64,000 nucleotides of DNA from Psychrobacillus glaciei (GTDB lineage: Bacteria > Bacillota > Bacilli > Bacillales_A > Planococcaceae), in NCBI RefSeq assembly GCF_008973485.1, contig NZ_CP031223.1, positions 3,162,001-3,226,000 of the forward strand, in the 5' to 3' direction. The notes below the pieces were generated by a model. It searched no databases. It saw nothing but the letters and a program-made list of their open reading frames with translations, and was not told the DNA's origin. Made by a program: the position numbers and the translations under genes. Below are positions 45,667 to 55,079 of the stretch, in pieces (position 1 is the first letter of the stretch; every line of letters starts with the position of its first letter).

Positions 45667-46254
45667 CTAATTACTATTTTTAACCCTAAATTCAACCTGT
45701 GCTTTTATATTATATTTTTTCTCTTGTTCAGTTTCCTCGCTGGCTATAATATAAAAGTTTGCAATGCCATTTACAACATAACGTCCTTCTGGAAATTTCT
45801 TATTCATTATTTTCCTTATAAAATCTATATATTCTTTTTTATCCTCCGAATCGTACCCGCCACTTCCCCTATATTCTGCACGGAGTGGTTCCCCTTTTAT
45901 TAGTTTAGTCCTTAATAATGGTTCATCCATACCGTATCCTATTTCATAATTTCTCGTAGTCTCAACCATTGGAAAAGAGAATGGCGAAGCTGAATGAAAA
46001 ATTTCAATTTCTCCTTTTCCGCCTGTATATTCTAATTCAGCATAAACTTTTATAGGTTCATTCTTACCGTATTCAGCTTTTTCTGTCACAAGTCGATATA
46101 CAAAATCTTCTTCTATGACCTCGGCTTTTGTATCTAATGGTTCGTTATCAGACGGTTCGTTATCAACCTTCTCGTTATTGTTTTGTTGACAGCCCAATAG
46201 CCCTATTGATAAAAGTATTAAAGACACAATTAAACTAAGTTTTTTCAATATCAT
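45667..46254 (-). CDS. cassette gene: lipoprotein, BsuPI-like, hypothetical
   Basis: Protein of 195 residues. Lipoprotein signal ends LLGC (Cys about 22), followed by a low-complexity Asn/Asp/Glu linker with a repeated DNEPxD unit. A beta-rich domain follows (VTEKAEYGKNEPIKVYAELE), typical of intracellular-proteinase-inhibitor/BsuPI-like folds. AAAGGGATG precedes the start; a TTG two codons later is possible. It is the last cassette of the array in the direction of transcription. Surface-anchored; function unknown. Confidence 0.75.
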   Translation of the reverse strand: MILKKLSLIVSLILLSIGLLGCQQNNNEKVDNEPSDNEPLDTKAEVIEEDFVYRLVTEKAEYGKNEPIKVYAELEYTGGKGEIEIFHSASPFSFPMVETTRNYEIGYGMDEPLLRTKLIKGEPLRAEYRGSGGYDSEDKKEYIDFIRKIMNKKFPEGRYVVNGIANFYIIASEETEQEKKYNIKAQVEFRVKNSN

Positions 46255-46322
46255 CCCTTTTTCTTTTTATAAATTAGACAAAGATAAAGTGCATTCGTTT
46301 CAAAAGTTTACCTGGTAACTTG

Positions 46323-46389
46323 TTCAACTAACCTGCTGTGTTAGTAAAAAAAGCTTTACTCCTTATTGAAGTAAAGCACACCGTTAGCC
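46323..46389. repeat. attC-like site 2
   Basis: TTCAACTAAC + CTGCTGT + GTTAGT, centre GCTTTACT...AGTAAAGC, then GTTAGCC. The centre forms a minus-strand terminator (hairpin plus T-tract). Confidence 0.75.
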
Positions 46390-46571
46390 ATCCATGAAGC
46401 GCACAAACCCGCGCTTCACCACAGAGAATGAAAATGGTTAGAGGAGTCAATACTAGTAGTCCACCGAAATCAATAGACTTATTAATATCCGCTCTCCTCT
46501 TTTTTTTACGATTAAGCAGGGGTCTTCTTAAGTATTGTCATTTTTCTTTTCTTGAAGAAATTAATTTTCAT
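46390..46571 (+). ncRNA. ORF-less cassette, copy 1: candidate structured RNA
   Basis: About 190 bp without a gene, nearly identical to 62073-62254. It starts CCATCCATGAAGCGC, whose TGAAGCGC pairs with GCGCTTCA. AGAGGAG later pairs with CTCCTC followed by eight T on the plus strand, like a terminator. Hairpin loops differ among the copies (46390, 61080, 62073) while stems are kept, one change being a G-T pair. A small RNA is a reasonable guess; orientation is inferred from the T-run. Confidence 0.5.
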
Positions 46572-46642
46572 GGTAGTTCAATAAGAAAAAAGAGTAGCCT
46601 TAGCAACGCAGATTCTTCAACTAATGCACTCCGTTAGTTGAA
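46572..46642. repeat. attC-like site 3 (left boxes degraded)
   Basis: TAGTTCAATAAG, then centre with GTTGC...GCTAC on the minus strand plus T-tract, then CAACTAATG + CACTCC + GTTAGTTGAA. The outer-left arm is missing. Confidence 0.65.
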
Positions 46643-46661
46643 TAAGAAAAGTGAGGCTTAT

Positions 46662-46979
46662 TCAACAATTGCCCCTATCCCGATATAAAAACAACGTAAG
46701 TGCATTTAATAAAATGGTAACAATGACAAGTACCGTTGAAGCAACAGCTACACCCTGCATTTCCGACAGAGCAGACCAGTCTTTAATGTTGACCAAGTAA
46801 AGGTTATAAAAAATTTGTAAACATATTGCGATAGCGCATGCGCCGAAACTGATAATGGTAAGAGCAATCCATTTCTTATTCATCTGTTTTTTACCTACCG
46901 CAAGATTAATAATAGGAATTATCCAAGCTACTAATCCAAGTACCAAACTGCCGATGTTAAGCCAACCAGCATCGAACAT
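46662..46979 (-). CDS. cassette gene: three-helix membrane protein, hypothetical
   Basis: Protein of 105 residues with hydrophobic segments at about 8-26, 38-62 and 75-98 and a short charged C-terminus. AAGGTGGGATGAAAT precedes the ATG. Similar small proteins of unknown function occur in Bacillus genomes. It sits between attC-like sites 3 and 4. Confidence 0.72.
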   Translation of the reverse strand: MFDAGWLNIGSLVLGLVAWIIPIINLAVGKKQMNKKWIALTIISFGACAIAICLQIFYNLYLVNIKDWSALSEMQGVAVASTVLVIVTILLNALTLFLYRDRGNC

Positions 46980-47061
46980 ATTTCATCCCACCTTCATTTT
47001 TTCTTTCTAATTTATCCTCAACAAAATGGCCCGATTGTTGAACACAAGTTAAACAACACAA

Positions 47062-47131
47062 TTCAACTAACCTGCTGCGTTAGTAAAAAAGACTCTACTC
47101 CTTATTGAAGTAAAGCACTCCGTTAGTTGAA
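47062..47131. repeat. attC-like site 4
   Basis: Complete 70-bp site: TTCAACTAAC, CTGCTGC, GTTAGT, CTCTACT...AGTAAAG, CACTC, GTTAGTTGAA. GCCCGATTGTTGAACA just before it (about 47030) recurs near 51781. Confidence 0.8.
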
Positions 47132-47143
47132 GAACAAAGTTCG

Positions 47144-47590
47144 TTAAAACATACCAAAAAAGTTAGTTCTTAATATTGAAATTGCTAATATCATGCCAAA
47201 TACTAACTGACTTAAAGTAAAAATATATGCGTTTTTATTATCCGAATATTTCCATTCCATTAATGCTCGAACTGCCTCGGACAATATAGTTAAACCGAAT
47301 AATAAATACCATGGCTCTAAGAACCAAATTCGTTCTGTATAATCTCGAGTGACATTAATAAAAGATCCCAATATTATAAAAGCGATGAAAATTATTCTAA
47401 TCGTCCAATCAATTTTTTGGTGTTTGTCATTCACATGGTTATGTGAAAAACGCTTCTTCTTTTCAACTTTCAACCACCTTCTTATAAATGAACCAAAAAT
47501 AATAAACAATATTAAAAAAATTACTATCACGAAGATCAACTTAAGCCAGACTATCGGTTCAATACCAAACACAATAACATTACCGCCCAT
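47144..47590 (-). CDS. cassette gene: DUF4181 membrane protein
   Basis: Protein of 148 residues with four hydrophobic segments (about 12-34, 64-84, 92-108 and 122-142). A cytoplasmic KVEKKKRFSHNHVNDKHQKI segment between the first two is characteristic of DUF4181 proteins of Bacillus. Function unknown. Between attC-like sites 4 and 5. Confidence 0.75.
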   Translation of the reverse strand: MGGNVIVFGIEPIVWLKLIFVIVIFLILFIIFGSFIRRWLKVEKKKRFSHNHVNDKHQKIDWTIRIIFIAFIILGSFINVTRDYTERIWFLEPWYLLFGLTILSEAVRALMEWKYSDNKNAYIFTLSQLVFGMILAISILRTNFFGMF

Positions 47591-47640
47591 TCAATGCAGA
47601 ATACTTATATTATTATTCTACGGTTAATAATCACAATTGT

Positions 47641-47723
47641 TTCACCCTGTGACATTAGTTCAACAAGAAATAAAGAGATGCATTTGCAACCCATGAGTTA
47701 AACTAAAGCACTCGTTAGTTGAA
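47641..47723. repeat. attC-like site 5
   Basis: TTCACCCTGTGACATTAGTT (diverged left boxes), centre, AAACTAAAG, CACTC, GTTAGTTGAA. Confidence 0.65.
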
Positions 47724-47751
47724 TAAGTACTCTTCAGTACCATTTATGCAA

Positions 47752-48246
47752 TCACTCTCTATCGGAAGTCAAATCAAATTCATATTGACCAAAAACATTT
47801 TCATACCCTCTTACCTTAAATAAAAGTTTCCCTTTATTATCAATTCCGGTTATTTCTAAAATAACTACTACTTTACTTGGTTTATAAGAAGGTAAATAAG
47901 CTAGACTCTCAACTTCTGCCTCAGTTTTGTTAATTGGATACTGTAAGTATAAACTTCTATCATTACCTGTGTCTTTTATTTGATGACTATATCGACTCGT
48001 TTTTTCTCCGGGTTTTAATTGATTGATAGTACCTAAATCCTGATATACATGATAACCACTAAAAGAAAAATAGAAGTTTAAATCCGTTATTACTTGTTTA
48101 CTTGAATTATAAACTTCAATTGTCACACCATTATCGTATTTTAAAAACGCTCCTTGCTTTGCCCATCTCAATAAGTTCGAAAATACCAAAAGAACCAGAA
48201 AAAAAGAAGTAATGCCGATTATTGTGTATTTCAGTATTTTTTTCAT
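47752..48246 (-). CDS. cassette gene: membrane-anchored extracytoplasmic protein
   Basis: Protein of 164 residues starting MKKILKYTIIGITSFF after AAAGGGAG. One N-terminal membrane helix (about 6-26) and an extracytoplasmic beta-sandwich-like domain (IEVYNSSKQVITDLNFYFSF). No catalytic residues or family recognised. An upstream in-frame ATG lacks a ribosome binding site. Confidence 0.7.
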   Translation of the reverse strand: MKKILKYTIIGITSFFLVLLVFSNLLRWAKQGAFLKYDNGVTIEVYNSSKQVITDLNFYFSFSGYHVYQDLGTINQLKPGEKTSRYSHQIKDTGNDRSLYLQYPINKTEAEVESLAYLPSYKPSKVVVILEITGIDNKGKLLFKVRGYENVFGQYEFDLTSDRE

Positions 48247-48263
48247 TTTATTCTCTCCCTTTC

Positions 48264-48332
48264 TACAACTAAACTGCACCGTTAGTAAAAAAGGCTTTAC
48301 TCCTTATTGAAGTAAAGCACCCGTTAGCTGAA
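48264..48332. repeat. attC-like site 6
   Basis: TACAACTAAAC, TGCACC, GTTAGT, centre GGCTTTACT...AGTAAAGC (minus-strand terminator), CACCC, GTTAGCTGAA. Confidence 0.75.
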
Positions 48333-48349
48333 GAAGATATACGTATGAG

Positions 48350-48771
48350 TTATTTTCGAATTTCATATATTAGTTGAAATAACGATGATGATTCCTCAGT
48401 TGACATATATCGCTTCTTGCCTTGATATACAATCGAATCTTTATAGACAGAAATTGGTGGATTAGAATGACGTCCAGTATTGACAATATAAATATGATAA
48501 ACAGGTTGTTCATCATCAGCGTTCTCATCAATATCGATTTTATCGGAATTTATTCCTCTCAAATAAGTAGAAAACATTTCTATATTATCCATCTCATCAA
48601 TCACTTTGTTGTCATTAGAGGTAATATTTATAACTTGTATTTGCTCAATATTTGTACGAATAATTTCTTCTTCTGGAAATAAAGTTCTTTCCTCTGGATG
48701 TACTTGAAATTTGTAAAACAAAGCTAATAGCGAAATGATAAAAAAATTCCAAACAAAAATTTTATTATCAC
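48350..48771 (-). pseudogene. cassette gene with frameshift in a T7 tract, membrane-anchored hypothetical
   Basis: AGAGGGGATTAA precedes GTG 48771, whose frame MIIKFLFGIFLSFRY stops early. One extra T in the T7 run (48740-48746 on the other strand as A7) would give a signal anchor reading MIIKFLFGIFFIISLLALFY and join the 123-residue downstream frame (KFQVHPEERTLFPEEEIIRT...). As read, only an unlikely TTG start at 48721 is available. Decay, slippage or a sequence error are possible. Confidence 0.55.
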
Positions 48772-48800
48772 TTAATCCCCTCTATCTTATTATTTATTCT

Positions 48801-48932
48801 TTGTACTAACCTGACGCGTTAGTTTAATTCTAACATTTCACATTGTATCACTGAAATCCCCTTGATGTTTTGGACGTAAAAATAAACCATCGGAATGATG
48901 TTCATATTTAACTAAAGCACCTGTTAGTTGAA
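48801..48932. repeat. attC-like site 7 (long centre)
   Basis: TTGTACTAAC, CTGACGC, GTTAGTTTAA, about 70-bp centre, AACTAAAG, CACCT, GTTAGTTGAA; 132 bp. Confidence 0.65.
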
Positions 48933-48975
48933 TTAGAAAAGCTATAGTCATATGAATTTTTCAAATACTTTTATC

Positions 48976-49410
48976 TTAGAATATTTCATCTAAAAATAAC
49001 TTTGGGATATCCTGTTTAACAATTTTTTTAATAAAATCAACTATTTCCTGTTTATCCAATCCTCTTTGATAAACCGTGGTCTTTTGAATTGTAAAACTCA
49101 TCATATCTAAAGGTGTAAACGTCGTACACATTTCACTTGCAAAATTTTTAGTGTAACGTATAATTTCTTGAAAATTTTTATTATCATCTTCAATTAAATA
49201 TATTAAATTCGTTTGTTCATTTGTTTGAACATCCGTATAAATAACAAGGTATCCCAATACTTCGATCAACCTTCCGTCCCAGTATTCAAAAAAATTTCGA
49301 GCTTCATTCACTCCACGAATAAAGAAGAATTCTAAACTTTGAGTTCGTACCAAGCGGGGAAATGAGTAGGTTTCAAAGATGTTCATCTTAAATTTATCAA
49401 AATCATTCAT
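48976..49410 (-). CDS. cassette gene: cytoplasmic hypothetical protein
   Basis: Protein of 144 residues starting MNDFDKFKMNIFETY after AAGGAGTATAGT. No signal peptide or membrane segment. Mixed alpha/beta with Phe and Tyr-rich N-terminus. Family not recognised. It is one of few cassette products that look cytoplasmic. Confidence 0.65.
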   Translation of the reverse strand: MNDFDKFKMNIFETYSFPRLVRTQSLEFFFIRGVNEARNFFEYWDGRLIEVLGYLVIYTDVQTNEQTNLIYLIEDDNKNFQEIIRYTKNFASEMCTTFTPLDMMSFTIQKTTVYQRGLDKQEIVDFIKKIVKQDIPKLFLDEIF

Positions 49411-49480
49411 ACTATACTCCTTCCAATCAAGGCCTCTAATATTTGCACTCATTACTACTCTATAAATACGTTTAACTTTA

Positions 49481-49557
49481 TTGAAGTAACCTTCTGCGTT
49501 AGTTCAATAAGAAAAAAAGCTTCACTCCTTCTTGAAGTAAAGCACACTTTAGTTGAA
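49481..49557. repeat. attC-like site 8
   Basis: TTGAAGTAAC, CTTCTGC, GTTAGTTCAATAAG, centre GCTTCACT...AGTAAAGC, CACAC, TTTAGTTGAA. Confidence 0.7.
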
Positions 49558-49575
49558 GATTCGATTTCAAACTAT

Positions 49576-49812
49576 TTATTTTTCTTTTAAATTTATATTA
49601 TTTATTATTAAGATAAGAGAAAATAATATTAAAAATATAAACCCAATCAAAGATAATATATTTGCAATTAGAAATAACAATTCTCCAAATATATTTCCTC
49701 CATAACCGCCTGTGAAAATTCCGAGTTTAGCGTAACTAAGCATAGGACTATTTAATAAGGCTAGTACAATACTTCCCAATATACAATAAAGTAATTTCGC
49801 ATTTTTACTCAA
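49576..49812 (-). CDS. cassette gene: two-helix membrane protein, hypothetical
   Basis: Protein of 78 residues from TTG 49812 with AAAGGGGG eight bases upstream (a GTG three codons earlier overlaps that site). Two hydrophobic segments (about 8-25 and 45-72). Unknown function. Confidence 0.6.
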   Translation of the reverse strand: MSKNAKLLYCILGSIVLALLNSPMLSYAKLGIFTGGYGGNIFGELLFLIANILSLIGFIFLILFSLILIINNINLKEK

Positions 49813-49895
49813 TGAGCCCACCCCCTTTAATTAGAAATATATAAAATTTTCGCCATAAAATTCCTACTGTTTTTTTATAAATGAACAAATTCTTT

Positions 49896-49980
49896 CTTAA
49901 ACTAAACTTCCACGTTAGTTCAATAAGAAAAGCTACCCTTACTGGCATCCACTTTTTTTACTAAAGCATCCGTTAGTTAA
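49896..49980. repeat. attC-like site 9
   Basis: CTTAAACTAAAC, TTCCAC, GTTAGTTCAATAAG, variable centre, TTACTAAAG, CATCC, GTTAGTTAA. Confidence 0.72.
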
Positions 49981-50376
49981 TTAATCAATTTTTCCTTCTC
50001 CACGCAATTGTGTTCCATCAACCAAACCTAATTGACCAAAAGTATATATATATTCTGATTGATTCCACTTTTTTACACCTTGAATACTTACAAAGTATTC
50101 GTTACCTTCCTCTAACAAATTATATATTCTTGAGTCCTCAATCATTACCTTATATCTCTCTTTATTTGGACTGTTATCATTAGCATTAGAGCCTATAACC
50201 CACATCTTCATATATTTTCCTGGTTCAATATAATGTTCTTTCTTTTCAATTTTAAAAAACATTGAACTACTTTTATAAGATTTTCCTTCCTCAAAATATA
50301 AATAAAATAAAAAACCTACTACTAAGAATAAAATAACCAACCAAACTACCCATATTTTACGAGAATAGTTGAACAA
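49981..50376 (-). CDS. cassette gene: membrane-anchored hypothetical protein
   Basis: Protein of 131 residues from a TTG start after AGGAGATGGTATT. N-terminal helix (IWVVWLVILFLVVGFLFYLY) then an extracytoplasmic beta-rich domain. The stop codon lies directly at the outer arm of attC-like site 9, as in tightly packed cassettes. No family recognised. Confidence 0.65.
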   Translation of the reverse strand: MFNYSRKIWVVWLVILFLVVGFLFYLYFEEGKSYKSSSMFFKIEKKEHYIEPGKYMKMWVIGSNANDNSPNKERYKVMIEDSRIYNLLEEGNEYFVSIQGVKKWNQSEYIYTFGQLGLVDGTQLRGEGKID

Positions 50377-50403
50377 AATACCATCTCCTAATAAAAGTTC
50401 TTA

Positions 50404-50489
50404 TTAAACTATACTGCTGCGTTAGTTCAATAAGCAAAAGCTACTCCTAAAGGCAGCCTCTTGTTCTGCTAAAGCACCCGTTAGTTGAA
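50404..50489. repeat. attC-like site 10
   Basis: TTAAACTATA, CTGCTGC, GTTAGTTCAATAAG, centre, CTGCTAAAG, CACCC, GTTAGTTGAA. Confidence 0.75.
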
Positions 50490-50610
50490 GTAGAAAAGAG
50501 ACACTTATTAAACAATCGTAATCAATTCCGATAATCGTGCCCTATGAAGGAGAAACTTGAATTCAAGATATACTTATTCCAGTTAAAGTGATATTCGTCT
50601 TCTTCTATTA

Positions 50611-51702
50611 TCATTGATTTGTACTCTTGTAATTTGTTATTAACCTCCTTACGTCATTTTTACTTTGAACCATAGTGGTCATAATTTTACTACCCTGTAT
50701 AAAGTTATTAATTTTACTTATATTTATATTACAAAATAGTATTATTCTGAAATATAAATATTTCCTTATGTTTTCATTTATTGTTTTTTTAAAACTCAAT
50801 CTTATGAAAAGCACCTCATAGTTTGAATACAAAACAAAAAAATACATATATGGTATAAATAACAAAGAAAGAATAGGTGGTAAAAGTAGATCTTTTAATT
50901 TTTCTATATAATTTATATTTTGAAAATCATCAAGATAATTTATTGCTGAATAAATTAATAAAAATAATCCAATTATGCCTAGGATGAAGTTAATTGCATT
51001 TTTTAATATCCTATAATTTTTATCTTGAAAATCTTTCCTAGTTTCCAGAATGACCTTTATTAAAGTTAGAAATGAAGTGATAAAAACTATTATGACTTCC
51101 AATATAAACGATAAACTATATAAATTAACTACAAATTGAATTAGTATAAATATTGTTAGATTATCCTTAATCATTGCTACAAAGTAACTAATATTTTTAG
51201 CTTTCATAATGGCTCTGAATGATATTGAAATACCCGCAAAAATAAGCCATATTAATCCAATTTTCCATAACCTTGTTTCCCAAAAACCTATATATTCTAA
51301 TATGAAAATTAACATTAAGAAATATAATAAAAGCACCACTACTAATATTAATATCTTTTTATTAAATATACTTTTAATAAAACTCCCTAGAGAACCTTTA
51401 TCTATTTTCCATAAGCTAAAAATAATAATCACGATCAACCAGAAACCTAATGCCAATTCTCTATTAGTGAATATCTTCTCCAAATCTATATAAAAATTCA
51501 CACAGTTTATAATTTGCTCCTCAAAAAATATGTATAATGCTCTTATTCTATCGTGAAAGAAATTAATAATCTTTTCTATTGAGTTCTTAGTATTAATGTA
51601 ATTTGTATATAGGTTTACTGTAATAAATAGTAATGAAGCTTGTAGGAAAAATTGTATTAATATTATCCATATGAGCACTTTCGTTTTCTTTCCTTGAAAC
51701 AA
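50611..51702 (-). CDS. cassette gene: polytopic membrane protein, hypothetical
   Basis: Protein of 363 residues from TTG 51702, preceded by GGGGGTGATTTA; an ATG 24 bases earlier has no ribosome binding site. About eight hydrophobic segments from residue 10 to 300, then a basic cytoplasmic tail of about 50 residues. Very AT-rich and Ile/Phe-rich. No transporter motif recognised. It is the largest cassette gene here. Confidence 0.65.
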   Translation of the reverse strand: MFQGKKTKVLIWIILIQFFLQASLLFITVNLYTNYINTKNSIEKIINFFHDRIRALYIFFEEQIINCVNFYIDLEKIFTNRELALGFWLIVIIIFSLWKIDKGSLGSFIKSIFNKKILILVVVLLLYFLMLIFILEYIGFWETRLWKIGLIWLIFAGISISFRAIMKAKNISYFVAMIKDNLTIFILIQFVVNLYSLSFILEVIIVFITSFLTLIKVILETRKDFQDKNYRILKNAINFILGIIGLFLLIYSAINYLDDFQNINYIEKLKDLLLPPILSLLFIPYMYFFVLYSNYEVLFIRLSFKKTINENIRKYLYFRIILFCNINISKINNFIQGSKIMTTMVQSKNDVRRLITNYKSTNQ

Positions 51703-51813
51703 TAAATCACCCCCGTTAATAGACATGACTTTACATTATATATTTTAACATTATCTCGAATTCAAGTCTTCCAGATAATCGCCCGATTGCTGAACAAAGA
51801 CCAAACTGGACTC

Positions 51814-51890
51814 TTTCACTAAACTGCTTCTTTCGTTCAATAAGAAAAAAGGCTTTACTCCTTCTTGAAGTAAAGCACCCGTTAGTGCAA
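51814..51890. repeat. attC-like site 11
   Basis: TTTCACTAAAC, TGCTTC, TTTCGTTCAATAAG, centre GGCTTTACT...AGTAAAGC, CACCC, GTTAGTGCAA. Confidence 0.7.
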
Positions 51891-51899
51891 TAAGAGATA

Positions 51900-52514
51900 T
51901 TAGTTTTGGTAGCAAGTCTCATAGTCGTCTTTCATTAACAAACTTTTACAAGCCAAACCATTTTCGTGATAAATCTCTTTACCAATTTCTAATTCGATAC
52001 TTCTATTTGAATTTGGATACTCAGGTTCGTCATTTAAAATATACAGGGTATCTTCATCCATCCATTCCATAGAAAAATTACTTTTTGCATCCCCATAATA
52101 AACAGTTTTAACTTTATTCCCCTCATTATTGTATGTGATTTCAACCCATACATTAACTCCTCCAGCCGCACCACCATATGGTTCATAAAAAGCGTTAGCA
52201 GTATATTTTTCTGTGGGTGATGTTACAGGTCCAGGTCCGTTTTGAGTATATTCTTTATCAATTTCACTAAATGTAAAAAAGTACATTTCATATATATAGA
52301 TTGAAGATACTAAAACAACCCCAGATAACGTTACAATCAGCATCTTTTTTGGAAAAAGTTTCTTTTTAATGAAAGAAATTATTATATTAGCACATAAAAT
52401 TAAGAATAATATAATGGTAATAAAAGAAATTAAGATACCAAATAAAATTAAAATAATAACTCCCGCCTTCTTAAGTTCAATAACAATCATTTCAAATAAT
52501 GATAATTTACGCAA
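51900..52514 (-). CDS. cassette gene: DUF5412-like membrane-anchored protein
   Basis: Protein of 204 residues, two hydrophobic segments (about 15-45 and 55-75) and an extracytoplasmic domain with TSPTEKYTANAFYEPYGGAA, then the C-terminal pair of Cys (GLACKSLL, YETCYQN) typical of DUF5412. The TTG start lies 8 bases from the outer arm of the intron-split repeat. Function unknown. Confidence 0.7.
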   Translation of the reverse strand: MRKLSLFEMIVIELKKAGVIILILFGILISFITIILFLILCANIIISFIKKKLFPKKMLIVTLSGVVLVSSIYIYEMYFFTFSEIDKEYTQNGPGPVTSPTEKYTANAFYEPYGGAAGGVNVWVEITYNNEGNKVKTVYYGDAKSNFSMEWMDEDTLYILNDEPEYPNSNRSIELEIGKEIYHENGLACKSLLMKDDYETCYQN

Positions 52515-52521
52515 TATTCTT

Positions 52522-52530
52522 CTTAAACTA
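52522..52530. repeat. attC-like site 12, left outer arm (split by intron)
   Basis: CTTAAACTA, the same left arm as sites 9 and 10; the rest of the site continues at 56625 on the other side of the intron. Confidence 0.65.
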
Positions 52531-52633
52531 GTCGAGTAGAAGGGAACCTCTCTATCTTGCGGTAGATTGTGTTCCTCCCCCTCACAGAACCGTGCTTGCG
52601 CTATTTACGCACACGGCTCCTCCTAGTCATCAT

Positions 52634-53205
52634 TCACAAAATATAGCTAATCTCTTTTCTTAAGTCGTATATATTCACCTTAATTCTTGGTGAGGGTAAC
52701 GGATATTTATGAAGAAAGAGATTGAATTTATCCCAAGTAAAGGATTTTCTTTGACTTCTTCTGTTGAGCCATTTAAACAGTAAATACTGGATTTTGTCTT
52801 TAAATTGGTGAACACTTGGGGTGTTATCCGTGATGCAATAGTAGTTGTAATAACCTACAAGCGAGCGTTTAAATCTATCCATTATCATATGAATATCATT
52901 ATTTCGGTTCTTCTTTATCCATTCCTTTGATTCCTTTAGTTTACCTTGTAGCTTTTTCCTGCTTGATTTCCGTTTCACACGAAAGTGTCCAGATTTACTC
53001 TTTCCACAGTAGTGTGTAAAACCTAGGAAATCAAAGGTGTCAGGTTTTCCATTTCCCTTTAGTTTTGCATCTTTCTCCGCAAATTTCCCGAAGGGAATAA
53101 TTTTGGTTTTATCCTCCGCTATTTCTAAGTTAAACTTCTGTAATCTCAGCTTCAATGATTGAAAGAATTCCTGAGCTTCGCTCTCATATTGGAAGCAACA
53201 AACAA
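52634..53205 (-). pseudogene. outer intron reverse transcriptase/maturase, C-terminal part
   Basis: Continues the frame broken at 55080: after intron removal the protein reads YADD-LVCCFQYESEAQEF and goes on through LKLRLQKFNLEIAEDKTKII, FDFLGFTHYCG and the maturase domain (LVGYYNYYCITDN...). As a stand-alone frame it has no proper start. It would be functional only if the inner intron splices out. Confidence 0.8.
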
Positions 53206-55079
53206 GGCAAGTAGACCACTGGAACCTCCCCAGTAGCCCCTCTCAGAACCGGACGTGAACCTCTCAATTCATCCGGCTCCCATTATTCAGCCGTAGGCTT
53301 AATACCTAGTTCCCAATGTTTAAAGAGCTTAGGATTCTGAATAGCAATCCTACCCATAAAACGTTCCGCATTTTTCTTATGACGAGCAAGTCTTTTATAT
53401 TTCTTTCTTGCCCACATGATTAAGGCTTTATTAATATGCCTTAAACTAGCATACATTTCGGATTTGTAGAACTTCCCATAGTAATTAATCCATCCTTGAA
53501 TAGCTGAGTTAAACATCATCGATAAGTCAAAGAGTTCCTTATTTGCCTTCAATTGCAGTTTCCAACCTCTTACTTTTTGTCGGATTGATTTCTTGGATTT
53601 ATTACTGATAGCGGGAGTGAAATTCACAAAGTGTTTTCCCCACCTGTTTTTCGACAGTCTCGGTCTGAACGTATACCCTAGAAAATCAAACGATATATTT
53701 TCATGCTCTTCTTTTCTATCTGCATCCTTGCAATAAATAATTTTGGTTTTAGTTGGATGAAGTTCGAGCTTACATATATTCATTCTCTCGTTTAGAGATT
53801 CAAGTAACTTCTTCGCTTCTTCCTCTGTCTGACAGTGGATGACTGCGTCATCTGCATATCTAGCAAATGGATTGTTAGGATGATTGATTGCCATCCATTT
53901 ATCAAACGTATAGTGAAGAAATAAATTTGCTAATACCGGACTTATGACCCCACCTTGCGGTGTGCCAGAGATACGTTCTATTATTCCTTCTTTCGTTTGA
54001 AACGGGGCTCTTAACCATCTTTTGATGTATACCTTTATCCACTCGACTTTTGTATGCTTTTCTACCGCTCTCATTAATAAATCATGGTCTATATTATCGA
54101 ATAAACCTTTAATATCGAATTCAAGTACCCAATTGTACTTCCAACATCTTTTCCGAGTGATCTCTAACGCTTGAATGGCACTTTTCTTCGGTCTGTATCC
54201 ATAGGAATCTTCATGAAAGAATGGCTCTACCGAAGGTTCAAAATATAATTTCACTGTCATTTGTGCAATTCTATCCGACACAGTTGGAATTCCAAGTGTC
54301 CTTGTACCCCCAGCTTTCTTGGGTATTTCTACAGCTTTAACAGCTGGAGGAAAATAACTGCCAGATGACATTCGGTTCCATATTTTATACAGGTTATCTT
54401 TGAGATTTTCTTCAAACTCTGCTATGGATTGCTCATCAATTCCTGCTGACCCTTTGTTTGCTTTAACTCTTAGAAAAGCTTCATATACTACGTTTTTGGA
54501 TATAACATACGGCTTTTTTTTATGCATAAGTTCCTCCCAGTTTGTTGGTTGACTTGTTTATAAAACTGAATAATATAACCCCTTTGCTCCATCTCCGTTA
54601 GGAGATTTCATTGCTACTACGAGTTATTCCGCCCCTATACATGGCATTGGTACTCTGATTCTTGTGGGGCTTCCACTTGAAATTTCTCCCTTAGCATCCA
54701 TGTCGTAGGTTCCCACGTTCCACACAAAAGCCTGTATTAAGTTCACGCCGCCTTTATACCGGTCACCGAACGGACAGTAAACAGGTTTCCTCCGAACTTA
54801 TCCTGAGTTAACGACTCCCCCTCAGTTTTGATGACATCTCTACGCTTTCGATACTTCATCAGCGGTTCAATGATTTTCGTCTCCTTAATACATACCTGAC
54901 AGAGTCATGCTCTGCCTTTTCCCCTAACGCTCAATACCATAGCTTTTGACTATAGCACCTTAGGGCGGTTTGCAATCTCTACCTGTATAGCGATTGCGAG
55001 AGGCCTTCTCTCATCTTAAGTGCAGCATAGCTTACAAAGTTTACTTTTTAAGCAAACTTCGTTTGCTTTCGTGGCACAC
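53206..55079 (-). mobile_element. inner group II intron, nested in the outer intron's reverse transcriptase
   Basis: Length 1,874 bp. Minus-strand 5' end GTGTGCCACG (55079) matches GUGYG. Domain V reads GAGCCGGATGAATTGAGAGG, then TTCACGTCCGGTTC, near 53236-53280. The 3' end is near 53206. Flanks join as GATGACC-TTGTTTG, which restores an open frame across the YADD box of the outer enzyme. It encodes one full reverse transcriptase. Confidence 0.85.
53283..54527 (-). CDS. ltrA: group II intron reverse transcriptase/maturase (inner, intact)
   Basis: Protein of 414 residues. RT motifs in order: NKGSAGIDEQS (RT1), GTRTLGIPTVSDRIAQM (RT2), EFDIKGLFDNIDHDLL (RT3), GTPQGGVISPVLANLFLHY (RT4), FARYADDAVIHC (RT5, about residue 240) and FDFLGYTFRPR (RT7). 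The maturase domain follows (IQGWINYYGKFY). No H-N-H endonuclease is present after it. It promotes splicing and mobility of its own intron. Confidence 0.92.
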   Translation of the reverse strand: MHKKKPYVISKNVVYEAFLRVKANKGSAGIDEQSIAEFEENLKDNLYKIWNRMSSGSYFPPAVKAVEIPKKAGGTRTLGIPTVSDRIAQMTVKLYFEPSVEPFFHEDSYGYRPKKSAIQALEITRKRCWKYNWVLEFDIKGLFDNIDHDLLMRAVEKHTKVEWIKVYIKRWLRAPFQTKEGIIERISGTPQGGVISPVLANLFLHYTFDKWMAINHPNNPFARYADDAVIHCQTEEEAKKLLESLNERMNICKLELHPTKTKIIYCKDADRKEEHENISFDFLGYTFRPRLSKNRWGKHFVNFTPAISNKSKKSIRQKVRGWKLQLKANKELFDLSMMFNSAIQGWINYYGKFYKSEMYASLRHINKALIMWARKKYKRLARHKKNAERFMGRIAIQNPKLFKHWELGIKPTAE

